64,000 nucleotides of DNA, taken from positions 1-64,000 of the forward strand of contig JAFLTB010000004.1 of assembly GCA_022510605.1 (NCBI GenBank), in the 5' to 3' direction. The stretch's first letter is position 1. Every line of letters starts with the position of its first letter. The position numbers and the translations under genes were made by a program. Below the pieces are notes generated by a model. The model did no database searches, was not told the origin of the DNA, and saw nothing but the letters and a program-made list of their open reading frames with translations. This document shows positions 1 through 8,444 of the stretch, piece by piece. The stretch comes from Lachnospiraceae bacterium. Its GTDB lineage: Bacteria > Bacillota > Clostridia > Lachnospirales > Lachnospiraceae.

Positions 1-249
1 AGCGATTGGCTTTATATCAAGGTCATTGTCCAAATTAAAGTCATACGTCATATAAAAAAGCTGTTGACTATATATCTTTAAATCCAAGTCAGACATGTCC
101 AGCAGAATCATAATATCTATATCTGAGTCCGGCCGAAAATCCCCCCTGGCATAGGAGCCATATAAAATGACCCGACGCAAATGCAAGCCGTATATCTTTT
201 TAATCTCTGCAATATACCGTTCAAGCAGTCCCTGTATCGTCTGTGGCAT
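1..249 (-). CDS. MNT-type nucleotidyltransferase domain protein, 3' end cut off by window edge
   Basis: Not in the longer ORF set; found by reading the minus strand. The 83 visible codons show the nucleotidyltransferase-fold signature GSYARGDFRPDSDIDIMI, with the metal-binding D-x-D. This is typical of MNT/KNT-type minimal nucleotidyltransferases, which often work as antitoxins or nucleotidyl-transferring enzymes. ATG at 249 is preferred over ATG at 255 because the AAGGAG lies 8 nt upstream of the former and only 2 nt from the latter. It has its own good promoter, so it is probably a separate unit from the glycan operon. The C-terminus, and any HEPN partner, lies outside the window. Confidence 0.75.
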   Translation of the reverse strand, partial: MPQTIQGLLERYIAEIKKIYGLHLRRVILYGSYARGDFRPDSDIDIMILLDMSDLDLKIYSQQLFYMTYDFNLDNDLDIKPIA

Positions 250-296
250 AGCCATATCTCCTTTCCCTGCAATTCCAATAGCGTAAGTTTTTTTAC

Positions 297-325
297 ATTA
301 TACCCTGTTTTCTAATCTCTCACAA
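297..325 (-). promoter_or_regulatory. Promoter for the nucleotidyltransferase gene
   Basis: TTGTGA (320-325), a 17-nt spacer, then TATAAT (297-302) on the minus strand, about 45 nt upstream of the start codon. It lies between the end of the glycan operon and this gene, arguing for separate transcription. Confidence 0.6.
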
Positions 326-362
326 CTCATATTTTCATTTTACATAAAAAACACTTTGCTTT

Positions 363-452
363 CTACTCTTTCTCCATCTTCGCTAATTCTGATGCTGCCC
401 ATGTGTCATATTCCTCATAGGTATTCCACCAGTCCGTATAGCTCCTTTCCAT
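363..452 (-). CDS. Possible 29-residue small ORF at the end of the glycan operon
   Basis: ATG at 452 lies 3 nt after the stop of the HAD-like gene and opens an acidic, aromatic-rich 29-residue frame (starts MERSYTDWWNTYEEYD). There is only a weak GAGGA about 11 nt upstream, so translation would rely on coupling. No family recognised. It could equally be the remnant of a longer gene that has decayed at the operon end. Confidence 0.25.
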   Translation of the reverse strand: MERSYTDWWNTYEEYDTWAASELAKMEKE

Positions 453-455
453 GAT

Positions 456-836
456 TTACAATTCCTCGTTTACTACAAATTCCGCCTGACAGAACTGGTC
501 ACGCTCTGTATTAACAGCAATGGCCGTTTTCAAACCCGATGCCTTTTTGTCATTAATTAAAATTCGTTCCCCGTGCGGCATGTCATACAAAATTATATCA
601 AAACGGATGCCTGCCTCTGTTAAAAAGCTTTCTGTCATTTCCCTGTATTCACTCCCCCGGGCGGTGAGTATAATCACTTTATCTTCTTCGGATATGCCGT
701 CAAAAAACTCCTTAGCCCCGGAAAGCAGGGAATCCCTGCCATCAATAAGATAGCCATTGTGCTTTACAATGGTTCCGTCTAAATCTAGGAGCCATGTTTT
801 CCCCAGAGGGGAAACCTCTAATTTATTTTTTACCAT
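456..836 (-). CDS. HAD-superfamily phosphatase-like protein
   Basis: A 126-residue single-domain HAD fold with motif I DLDGT, motif II in ILTARG, and a motif IV-like LINDKK. Family members of this size dephosphorylate small sugar or polyol phosphates. The start at 836 is chosen because AAAGGAAAG precedes it. An in-frame ATG at 860 overlaps the upstream acyltransferase stop and has no clear ribosome site. It closes the glycan operon. The NTase-HAD fusion at 1918-2994 contains a similar domain, so one of the two may act on a precursor and the other on a polymer intermediate (inference). Confidence 0.75.
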   Translation of the reverse strand: MVKNKLEVSPLGKTWLLDLDGTIVKHNGYLIDGRDSLLSGAKEFFDGISEEDKVIILTARGSEYREMTESFLTEAGIRFDIILYDMPHGERILINDKKASGLKTAIAVNTERDQFCQAEFVVNEEL

Positions 837-852
837 TCTGCTTTCCTTTCGT

Positions 853-1905
853 TTATCCATGTATAGTCTGCTCTGTTCGCAATTTGTCGCCCAAAAAAGA
901 ATATAATTTTTTTACCACAAATGTAAGACTTAATGTAAGTGTTATTTTAGCGAGAAGTAATAAAATATAAGCAACCAGATAGTTTCCCATGCTTTGGGAT
1001 AGTATTTCAAAGAAGTTATAGTAAGGGTAAAACCTCGATTCTATCCCAGAAACCACTAGAATCCAAAGAGAATTTTCCCCACACCATCTCAGAAAACGAA
1101 CGAACAAAGTAAGATTTTCTTTTCGGGCCAACTTCTGAGACAGAGTAATAACCAGTAAGCACGCCAATAATGAACCAATTATTGCCAGCATGCCCTGTTG
1201 CACTAATGCTTTGCAGATATCTAAAGGCATTTTTCTAGATAAAAAAATCCAAAGCAAAATACCAATTACCACAACAGAAACTTTCAAAGGCCGATTTAAA
1301 AAATTTGTTTTCTTCATCCACCAACCAAGATAAACATAAACCGTTGCAATACATGCCGGAAAAAGGCTAAAAGGCGGCCAGTAACCCATTAATGTCAATT
1401 TAACTCCTGCACAGGCAAGCAGACTTACCCACAAAAGAGAAGTAATATTGTCATTTTTCCTAACCATAAAATATACAGCAAGTCTAGCCACAAGAAGCGC
1501 TACAAAAAACCAGCCATATCCGCAAGGCAACACCATATACCCATTAGGAAGGGTCACCGTTCGCCCTGCTGCATAAAGAGTAGCAATAATTCGAGATATA
1601 GTCATCTCTTTCAGGTTTATACTACCCTTAAATGCAATCATAGTGCAGCAATCTGCCAGCCAAATTCCCAGACAAAGAATTAAATATGGAGGCAATAATC
1701 TTTTAATGCTGTTAAAAATATAAGAAGCAGGTTCTTTCTTTTCATTTATCAGATAGCCACTGCGGAGAAAAAATAACGGCACATGGAATAGAAACATTGC
1801 ATATGTCACTACTTTATAATGGTCTACCCCCGCATGTCCTATGATTACCGCAAGAATAGCAATCCCTATAGCAATATCCAAAAATATAAGCCGTTGTTTT
1901 TCCAC
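853..1905 (-). CDS. Acyltransferase-3 family membrane protein (O-acetyltransferase)
   Basis: 350 residues, very hydrophobic with about ten predicted membrane helices. The first helix region contains GHAG and then FLRSGYLI, the pattern of acyltransferase-3/OafA-like proteins that move acyl groups (usually acetyl) onto sugars of exported glycans. The start is GTG at 1905, preceded by GAGGGGTGA. It sits 12 nt after the NTase-HAD gene and just before the HAD gene, in one operon. Likely role: O-acetylation of the surface glycan at the membrane. Substrate unknown. Confidence 0.85.
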   Translation of the reverse strand: MEKQRLIFLDIAIGIAILAVIIGHAGVDHYKVVTYAMFLFHVPLFFLRSGYLINEKKEPASYIFNSIKRLLPPYLILCLGIWLADCCTMIAFKGSINLKEMTISRIIATLYAAGRTVTLPNGYMVLPCGYGWFFVALLVARLAVYFMVRKNDNITSLLWVSLLACAGVKLTLMGYWPPFSLFPACIATVYVYLGWWMKKTNFLNRPLKVSVVVIGILLWIFLSRKMPLDICKALVQQGMLAIIGSLLACLLVITLSQKLARKENLTLFVRFLRWCGENSLWILVVSGIESRFYPYYNFFEILSQSMGNYLVAYILLLLAKITLTLSLTFVVKKLYSFLGDKLRTEQTIHG

Positions 1906-1917
1906 TACATCACCCCT

Positions 1918-2994
1918 CTATTCAATATAAGAGTCCAGCATCGCATTTCTCGGTATGTTAATTGCACACGCACTCGGATACGGATTCGTTGGCGCAAAAT
2001 CATTGATAAGCGTCCGGCAGGCATGGCTGCATCCCATAACCATGGCGTATACTGGCAATTTTTGTTCTTCAAATATCTGCATCAGCTTGTCTCGATATTT
2101 TTCTTCTCTGGAAGTCGTCACGATAATCTGTGCACCTTCCTCTGTCAGTTTGCGAAGTGTTGCAAAATTTTCCGGAATTACTTCAAAACTATTACTCCAG
2201 TTCTTGCTTCCATATTTTCCCCGGTTGGTAAAAAGAACGCCGTCAATATCTACGAAATAGGTTCCAAAACGCTTTTGTACATTTCTCCAATCCTTCAATG
2301 TACCCCAGTCTTCATAATCGACTGCTTCCTTATACTGATATACTGCCATACCGGTTGCAATCAAATAGGATACTACGTGGCTAATAAAAATTTCATTATT
2401 ATTTCCACGCTCCTGCAACAAAGTCTGATAGGCCTTGGAAAAGATTTGATCTGAAGCAAAACCGTATACACCAATGCAGATAATTTCAGACTCAATTTTC
2501 TTTTCAATAATGTCATAAATGATACCTTGATCGTTTACCTTCAAAAAACTTTTGCCACCCAAACGGTAAATTTCACGTTTGAAATGTTGAATATTTAAAC
2601 CTCCAATAAAACTTTGTAAATTAGCAAACGCATCTTTTTCAAATACAGTATAATTATCAGAATCTTTAATTACAAATTCGCCTGTAATATTTGCCTTTTT
2701 TATTGTCTGCTCAATCGTCTCTGCCTGGCAAAAAGTAAACTCGTCCAAAATTACTAATTCAAATTTTTTATTATTGTCCATATCAAATGCCTGACGAATA
2801 ATTAATTCCGCTTCATACTTTTCTACATGTTCCCTGACAATCGTAATGACTATTCGGTCAAATACATCCAAATCCAGACAGGAAACTGCCTTTTGAATCA
2901 TGAGTTCCCCATCGGGATGTGTCAGCAGATATTTTGGCCGCATATTAGGGAACCGGGAAGATTTTCCTCCACATGGAACAATTAATGTTTTCAT
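1918..2994 (-). CDS. Sugar-phosphate nucleotidyltransferase fused to a HAD phosphatase-like domain
   Basis: 358 residues in two domains. Residues 1-220 are a GT-A/NTP-transferase fold: CGGKSSRFPNMRPK near the N-terminus and a metal-binding D-S-D at about 111-113. Residues 245-358 are HAD-like, with motif I DIDGV (249-253), TTSRE and a C-terminal INDFAPTNP segment. Comparable fusions occur in capsule loci that make unusual activated groups. The start at 2994 follows AGGAGG with a 7-nt spacer; the longer frame from 3015 has no site. A bifunctional synthase/phosphatase is likely, product unknown. Confidence 0.8.
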   Translation of the reverse strand: MKTLIVPCGGKSSRFPNMRPKYLLTHPDGELMIQKAVSCLDLDVFDRIVITIVREHVEKYEAELIIRQAFDMDNNKKFELVILDEFTFCQAETIEQTIKKANITGEFVIKDSDNYTVFEKDAFANLQSFIGGLNIQHFKREIYRLGGKSFLKVNDQGIIYDIIEKKIESEIICIGVYGFASDQIFSKAYQTLLQERGNNNEIFISHVVSYLIATGMAVYQYKEAVDYEDWGTLKDWRNVQKRFGTYFVDIDGVLFTNRGKYGSKNWSNSFEVIPENFATLRKLTEEGAQIIVTTSREEKYRDKLMQIFEEQKLPVYAMVMGCSHACRTLINDFAPTNPYPSACAINIPRNAMLDSYIE

Positions 2995-3016
2995 ACAAAT
3001 GCCTCCTTTTTTCACT

Positions 3017-4816
3017 TCAAATTGTCGCTATTTTTTCTATTAGGTACTTCATATTTTCCTTCACAAAGTCCATGGTGGTATCATCTTTTACATAAGGAAC
3101 AATTCGTAATAAATTCAGCAGAAGTATATGGTAAATACTGCGAATTAAATATTTCCCCTCTTTTCTTTTTGTTATATGCTGTAAGATGATTTCTTTCAGC
3201 GAGACAAGACGTATTTTCAAATTATTACCCATTTTTTCTTCAAAGCGATAACTCCAGTGAAGCTCTACATCCTGTAATATTTTCGCAAAATCAATCATCC
3301 AGGAATCATAAAAGGAATCCAGATAGTCAATTAAAAAAATATGTTCCTGTGAAACTATCATATTTTCCAGCGTCAAATCACCGTGACAGGGCGAGGGTAC
3401 TATATGCTCCCATGAAAATGCTAAAAGCAAGTCAATACTCTCCTGAATAACCGGTTCCTTTTCCTTGATGTCCTCACATAAATTCTCCACTTTATTTATA
3501 AAAATTCCAGGAGCGCTTTTATCATATTCTATTGTCTCAGGAATTAGATTCAAAAACAAATCTGCAATGTCTCTTATTTGTGAAAGATGTATGTTTCTCA
3601 TATACTCTGCCAGGGTAATGCCAGAGACATATTCCATTTCAAAGGTATATAAATTTCTTTCATCGTAATAGTCACGATATACTTCTGCCGGTAAAAAGGA
3701 GCCGATTTTCTCATTCTTTTGCTTTTCACATTGCTTTTTTAGACGGATATTGTATTCCTGGTCTTTCGCCTTTTTAATTACAAAATACTTATCCTCGCCT
3801 TTATGCAGGTATATATAGCATCCGGAATGTCCGCTTAATGGAATATCTTTCACTATTAAAGCTAACAATGTCTTCTGCAGTAGTTCCTTGTACATATCTT
3901 CATCCTGGGCAATTTCATGTTCATCAAATTCGAACTCTATTGCCTGATCATCCAGTCCTAAACCTACGAGTGAATAACAGGTCAATGAACTGCCATTTCC
4001 TTTTCTCAAGTGTTTTGGGTAAAAAACAATTTTCTTGCAGGATGACCCCGATATAATATCTGTAAAACCACTTCGCAGACCAATATAATATCCGCAGTAG
4101 TCCATTACGGGAACCGAAATGGAATATTCAAAAAATAATCGTTTGGTTCCCGGGATTTCCTGTTCCTCTCCACCACAATTTGTATACACAGCAAAACCAG
4201 CAGCCAATAATCGTCGGGCAATTTCCTCCCAAAATTTTTCTGGCAGCAAATTCATTGAAACAGCATAAGGTGATAAAATAACGGTTTTTCCCTTTACTAA
4301 GCCTTGTTCCTCGCAAAAAGCAGCCGCTTTCTCTCTGTCAAATTGTGGTTCCCTTTTCTTTAATTTACGAACATCTCCAAAAGAAGTTGTCCAAAACAAA
4401 TCTAAAAAATTTATATTTCTAACGCCTCTGAAATTTCCCATAATCATGACACCGTCACGGAACAGTGGGGTGTCATAATGAAGCAAATGAATTCGTTCAT
4501 CTTTTGTAAGACAACGATATTTTGTAATCGCATCGCACTGTTTCTGACTGATTTCCTCTATTGGTATGCCAGGAAATAGAGAACCCACTCTTTTACATGC
4601 CCCGCCTACCACAAGGAGGCAATAATTTCTTATATTATGGCTGTCTGCAAAACTTTGTAAATATATACAGTCAAAATAAATATCTCCTGTCCCCGGATAC
4701 ATTGCTATAAAAAATTCGCAGTCTTCCCCATAGTTTTTTCTTAAATTGCGTTGAAGTCTTTCTGCCATTTTAATATTGGCACAATACTGGCGATACAAAT
4801 CAAAAACCATTACCAT
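3017..4816 (-). CDS. GT9-like glycosyltransferase fused to a choline/aminoglycoside-kinase-like domain
   Basis: 599 residues. The N-terminal half (to about 300) resembles heptosyltransferase-like (GT9) proteins, with VILSPYA near 179-185, EIPGTKR near 220-226 and YIGLRSG near 244-250. It is clearly paralogous to the gene at 9954-10955, which has the same three motifs and no second domain. The C-terminal half (about 335-599) is a phosphotransferase fold with catalytic HGD (478-480), N485 and the metal-binding D of LIDYLD (497). It may phosphorylate a sugar and also transfer it. Very AT-rich, with weak spacing to the previous gene (TGATAACTAATG). Confidence 0.75.
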   Translation of the reverse strand: MVMVFDLYRQYCANIKMAERLQRNLRKNYGEDCEFFIAMYPGTGDIYFDCIYLQSFADSHNIRNYCLLVVGGACKRVGSLFPGIPIEEISQKQCDAITKYRCLTKDERIHLLHYDTPLFRDGVMIMGNFRGVRNINFLDLFWTTSFGDVRKLKKREPQFDREKAAAFCEEQGLVKGKTVILSPYAVSMNLLPEKFWEEIARRLLAAGFAVYTNCGGEEQEIPGTKRLFFEYSISVPVMDYCGYYIGLRSGFTDIISGSSCKKIVFYPKHLRKGNGSSLTCYSLVGLGLDDQAIEFEFDEHEIAQDEDMYKELLQKTLLALIVKDIPLSGHSGCYIYLHKGEDKYFVIKKAKDQEYNIRLKKQCEKQKNEKIGSFLPAEVYRDYYDERNLYTFEMEYVSGITLAEYMRNIHLSQIRDIADLFLNLIPETIEYDKSAPGIFINKVENLCEDIKEKEPVIQESIDLLLAFSWEHIVPSPCHGDLTLENMIVSQEHIFLIDYLDSFYDSWMIDFAKILQDVELHWSYRFEEKMGNNLKIRLVSLKEIILQHITKRKEGKYLIRSIYHILLLNLLRIVPYVKDDTTMDFVKENMKYLIEKIATI

Positions 4817-4822
4817 TAGTTA

Positions 4823-6214
4823 TCAGTCCTTTGCCAATTTATTAATAAGATAATTTACAATATAGGTTCCAGATGAACCAACGTTAATAAAATTTTCCTC
4901 CATCACAGCCATTCTCTGACTATATTTTTCATCTTTTCCTTTTATGAGCACCGTTTGAAACCATTCATCAATTTCTTTTTGGTTATGACAGCAATAGTAA
5001 CTATCCAAAATTTTCCTTCCTAATTCATTATAAATTTGAAGCGGCTCCTTATTTTCCGGGTTTATCAAATATAAGCACGGACTTTTCGATGGTAACCATT
5101 CGCTGGTAAAGGAGCCACAGTCAGTAATTAAGCAGTCACAATGTCGAAACAAAGGAATGTAGTCACTTCCCAAATATACAATTCCATTGGGAAACTCCTC
5201 CCATCTCTTTACATATTCACTATACTCTTTTGAAGTAATACCCGGATTGATTCCTCGTTTTTCCAATTTCCGTAAATGTAATGGAATATCCGGGTGCGGT
5301 TTGAAAACAAATCGAATATCCGGATTCGTTTTCACTAAATTTTCAAAATATTTATAATATAGGTGAAAAGTAGAGATATTTAACCAACCTTCATTACACA
5401 TACTCCAATGCGGAGCATACACCACGGTCTTTTGATTTGTTTTTAAACTGAATTCAAAATGATTATGGCTAATCTCCAAAAAATAGTTATCCAATTTAGG
5501 ATATCCGGCAACTATTACATTTTTTCCGCCAAAATAGGAACGATTCAAAAATTCTTTGTAGACATCGTAATTTTCTACAAAATTAATCCAAGCCGAATTT
5601 ACAATTGGATTATTATACATCCAATCGTTGAGTTTGACATTCCGCATTGCATAATTCACATAACAAGTTAAAAAATCCGGGCTTATTACGGAATCCCTAA
5701 AATAGCATGGTTCTATATTTAAGTATGAGGCAAATAAAAACAGGATATCCGGCTCATAACTTTCCAGCGGAATGGGATGTTGTTTTTCATCATATGCGAT
5801 AGTTACTTTATAACCACGCCCTGTCAGTTCCCGATACTGCTCTTGCAATTCCTCCCAGTATATTTCTTCCCGGGCAAAGTCATAATCTTTTTTATGAATT
5901 AAAATACATTCCGGGATAAACTGCTCTGATTGTTCCATTGCTTTGTATATGGAATCGAATACAAATTTTCCGTCGCTGACAACAAGGAAACAAACATGAA
6001 TTTTCTTTCCCTCTCTATACTTTCTTCGAACTCTCTCTAATGTCTGTTGATGCATCAACTGATTTGCCATAGCCTCCAGACGCTGCGTTCCCTGTTTTTT
6101 AATTTCTAATCTTGTATCATTTATATTTTGATTCAATGTGCTAAAACGTTCTTCTATTCGATTTATGTTGGGGGGCAGTATCGTTTTTGCCAGTTTTTTC
6201 CATGACATTCCCAT
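4823..6214 (-). CDS. CDP-glycerol glycerophosphotransferase-like protein (TagF/TagB type)
   Basis: 463 residues. An N-terminal amphipathic, coiled-coil-like stretch (1-60) is followed by a GT-B-like domain with VYAPHWS, FKPHPD and a C-terminal LITDCGSFTSEW. These are hallmarks of the CDP-glycerol:poly(glycerophosphate) glycerophosphotransferase family, which transfers polyol phosphates to wall teichoic acid-like glycans at the inner membrane face. No CDP-glycerol synthase (TagD) is visible, so the donor may instead come from the nucleotidyltransferase fusions of this operon (inference). Confidence 0.8.
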   Translation of the reverse strand: MGMSWKKLAKTILPPNINRIEERFSTLNQNINDTRLEIKKQGTQRLEAMANQLMHQQTLERVRRKYREGKKIHVCFLVVSDGKFVFDSIYKAMEQSEQFIPECILIHKKDYDFAREEIYWEELQEQYRELTGRGYKVTIAYDEKQHPIPLESYEPDILFLFASYLNIEPCYFRDSVISPDFLTCYVNYAMRNVKLNDWMYNNPIVNSAWINFVENYDVYKEFLNRSYFGGKNVIVAGYPKLDNYFLEISHNHFEFSLKTNQKTVVYAPHWSMCNEGWLNISTFHLYYKYFENLVKTNPDIRFVFKPHPDIPLHLRKLEKRGINPGITSKEYSEYVKRWEEFPNGIVYLGSDYIPLFRHCDCLITDCGSFTSEWLPSKSPCLYLINPENKEPLQIYNELGRKILDSYYCCHNQKEIDEWFQTVLIKGKDEKYSQRMAVMEENFINVGSSGTYIVNYLINKLAKD

Positions 6215-6230
6215 TGCGTTTCTCCTTAAT

Positions 6231-7364
6231 TCATTCCTTTGTTATTTCATTCTTAAGTTCTCTTTCAGAAACCATTAATTTTTGCACAATATTTCTTTCT
6301 AACTGGTCAATTCGCATGGCATTACGGTATGCCAGATTATACGTGGGAGAAAGTTTTCTTAATATCGCTATTAAAGTTAATTTCAAACGATGCTTCCATG
6401 GTACTTTTTTAGCAACACGGATGTCCTCTGTATGTTTGCCTGGTATAAAAGAAGAGTCGCAATACTTTTGGTAGTCTTCTTCATATACATACTGGCTATA
6501 TAACCCGTATCGGAAATCAACATCTAAATTTGATATATTCATTGATATGGAATTTTTTTCTTCGTTAGTAAAAACTACGCCAAACTCAATAGGGTCTAAT
6601 ATAATAAAATTACTCACTACAAATTTTTCACTTTCTTTCAAATCAATATCATCAAAAGAAAGAAAATGTGATAATTCCCACTGTGGAAATAATCGTTTTG
6701 CAAAACAAAGACCAATATACTGTTCCGGGGCATATTTTCGCAACCAATATCCAGTCCACCATGAGTATGATTGCTGTGTTAAGTAAGGACGTCGTTCATA
6801 GTATCTGGCAAAATCTTCTAAATCCTCTATGATAGGAATGTCTACAAAATTCCAAACATCTTCTTTCAGACCAAAAACATACCAGTCTGACAGATGAAGC
6901 GGGGTTGTAATCTCCTTTTTATTATCTGCATTATGTCCCAGAAATTTAGTAGTGTAGACACTGGGAATTAACAGTTTATGTGAGGCTAACACATATTCTT
7001 GAATACGTTCAGAATATTGGTTAAAGTAGTCCAAAAACCGGTCATGGATAATCTCTAAATCCGTTCTCATTTTTAGTACGTATTTTCGCGTAGCACGCTT
7101 TACGCCTTCTCTGGAAGACACAATCCATCGGTTTATATTTAATGCGACACTTTTGGGTGGATTCCAATACGCACAGCCCGGATCCTTGCAATAGATAATT
7201 TCATCGAATTCCAAAAATTCTGTACATGTATTTTCCCACGTTGATAAGATGATTTGTGCTCCCGGCAAAATATTTTTGATGGAATTTATACATTTCATAG
7301 TGTCTTTGTTTACCGGGCCTTGAAGGACCACTGATATATCTTCATGAGGTATTCTTGTTGGCAT
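6231..7364 (-). CDS. WavE-like polysaccharide biosynthesis protein
   Basis: 377 residues. The opening DISVVLQGPVNKDT is diagnostic of the WavE family, a GT-A-like group first seen in LPS core loci. KYVLKMRTDLEI also fits (R-x-D motif of a GT-A fold). The start has AGGAGG 9 nt upstream. Its position between the hypothetical gene and the CDP-glycerol-transferase-like gene suggests a glycosyl or phosphoglycosyl transfer step. Exact donor and acceptor unknown. Confidence 0.8.
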   Translation of the reverse strand: MPTRIPHEDISVVLQGPVNKDTMKCINSIKNILPGAQIILSTWENTCTEFLEFDEIIYCKDPGCAYWNPPKSVALNINRWIVSSREGVKRATRKYVLKMRTDLEIIHDRFLDYFNQYSERIQEYVLASHKLLIPSVYTTKFLGHNADNKKEITTPLHLSDWYVFGLKEDVWNFVDIPIIEDLEDFARYYERRPYLTQQSYSWWTGYWLRKYAPEQYIGLCFAKRLFPQWELSHFLSFDDIDLKESEKFVVSNFIILDPIEFGVVFTNEEKNSISMNISNLDVDFRYGLYSQYVYEEDYQKYCDSSFIPGKHTEDIRVAKKVPWKHRLKLTLIAILRKLSPTYNLAYRNAMRIDQLERNIVQKLMVSERELKNEITKE

Positions 7365-7365
7365 A

Positions 7366-7839
7366 CTAATTATCCTCCTTTTCTTTCATACAATGTTCAG
7401 GCTCGAGCCCCAGCATACCAATACATACAATCTCTTCCAATGTCAGACCCTTCAGTCCGATTACAGATTCTGCATTTCTGCCAAAAGGCTTATCCAACGA
7501 AATAATGCGTATTCTTTCTTCTGTAGTAAAAATAGTGTAAAAATCAACAAACTTCTCCCATTCCTCTTTAGAAATAATTTGAACATTTGCTATTTTAGAG
7601 GAATACTCAGAAGGACTGGGGAGCATATCTGTATTTGCCGTAACCAAAATAAGATTATTAATTTCTCTTTCTTCTTTAAAAATATCAATATATTTTAAAG
7701 CAGCATAATTGCAGGCGGCATTATCATCCATTGCCAATACATAGTCGTGAATCCCTAAATGATTCACACGTATGATTTTCCTCCAAACAAAATATCCCTG
7801 ATAGGCATGTATCAAATATTTAATTAAATTTTTTTTCAT
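7366..7839 (-). CDS. Hypothetical protein of the glycan operon
   Basis: 157 residues, not recognised. It has a basic N-terminus, a central segment LILVTANTD, and a C-terminal LTLEEIVCIGMLGLEP. There is no signal peptide or membrane helix. Its ATG overlaps the upstream SIS gene stop by 4 nt, so the two are translationally coupled and probably act together. It might be an accessory or regulatory subunit of the SIS enzyme or of the WavE-like transferase (inference). Confidence 0.6.
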   Translation of the reverse strand: MKKNLIKYLIHAYQGYFVWRKIIRVNHLGIHDYVLAMDDNAACNYAALKYIDIFKEEREINNLILVTANTDMLPSPSEYSSKIANVQIISKEEWEKFVDFYTIFTTEERIRIISLDKPFGRNAESVIGLKGLTLEEIVCIGMLGLEPEHCMKEKEDN

Positions 7840-8444
7840 GGTTGCTCCATCTCATCTTCACTATAGCTTCTCAATCTGTTCCCAATATCTCCACCTGGAT
7901 GATTTTTCTTAAATTCCAATAAGGTCACCCCCCGGCGTTCTGCGATATTCATGGCCAGGCCTTGCAAAACCAGAAGGTTAATGGTTGTTGAATTGTTTGG
8001 GACAACATTCCATGCGTCTCCCTCATGCTGTAAATGAAGGAGTAAATTATTTTCCAGCATTTTGGATAATGTCGAATCTTTTTGAAAAGAAAGCAGCCAG
8101 ATACGAACATCCCGCTTTTTTAATAGTTCTGCAAGTTGTATCGTCTCCTGTGTTTCACCGCTCTTTGTCAACAAAATCACAAGATCATCTTTATGAACCA
8201 TTCCCAAGTCCCCGTGTATGGCAGAATTAGTATTCATAAAACTTGCATTTTGTCCCAGGGAAATCATTGTACCAACAAATTTATCACAAACAGGTACATT
8301 TTTCCCCAAACCACTTACAATTATTTTCTTTCCCTGTTCTAACGTTTCTACTGAGTCCTCTAACAAACGATTAAAAGCAGTTTCATCCATAGAACGAATG
8401 GATTCATCGATAACTTTCAAAATATTTTCAAAATATTTCTTCAT
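7836..8444 (-). CDS. SIS-domain phosphosugar isomerase (KdsD/GmhA-like)
   Basis: 202 residues with a single SIS domain: VSGLGKN, HGDLGMV and the phosphate-binding TKSGETQET. The C-terminal HPGGDIG is typical of arabinose-5-phosphate isomerases (KdsD), but the paired CBS domains of full-length KdsD are missing. It would interconvert an aldose and ketose phosphate as the first step of a dedicated sugar-activation pathway, followed by the adjacent kinase/nucleotidyltransferase. Coupled to both neighbours by ATGA-type overlaps. AT-rich relative to the upstream gene. Confidence 0.8.
   Translation of the reverse strand: MKKYFENILKVIDESIRSMDETAFNRLLEDSVETLEQGKKIIVSGLGKNVPVCDKFVGTMISLGQNASFMNTNSAIHGDLGMVHKDDLVILLTKSGETQETIQLAELLKKRDVRIWLLSFQKDSTLSKMLENNLLLHLQHEGDAWNVVPNNSTTINLLVLQGLAMNIAERRGVTLLEFKKNHPGGDIGNRLRSYSEDEMEQP

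Noticed and set aside
520-753. Short plus-strand frames opposite the minus-strand glycan operon
   Set aside because: They lie antisense to well-supported genes, lack ribosome sites and show no domain signature.
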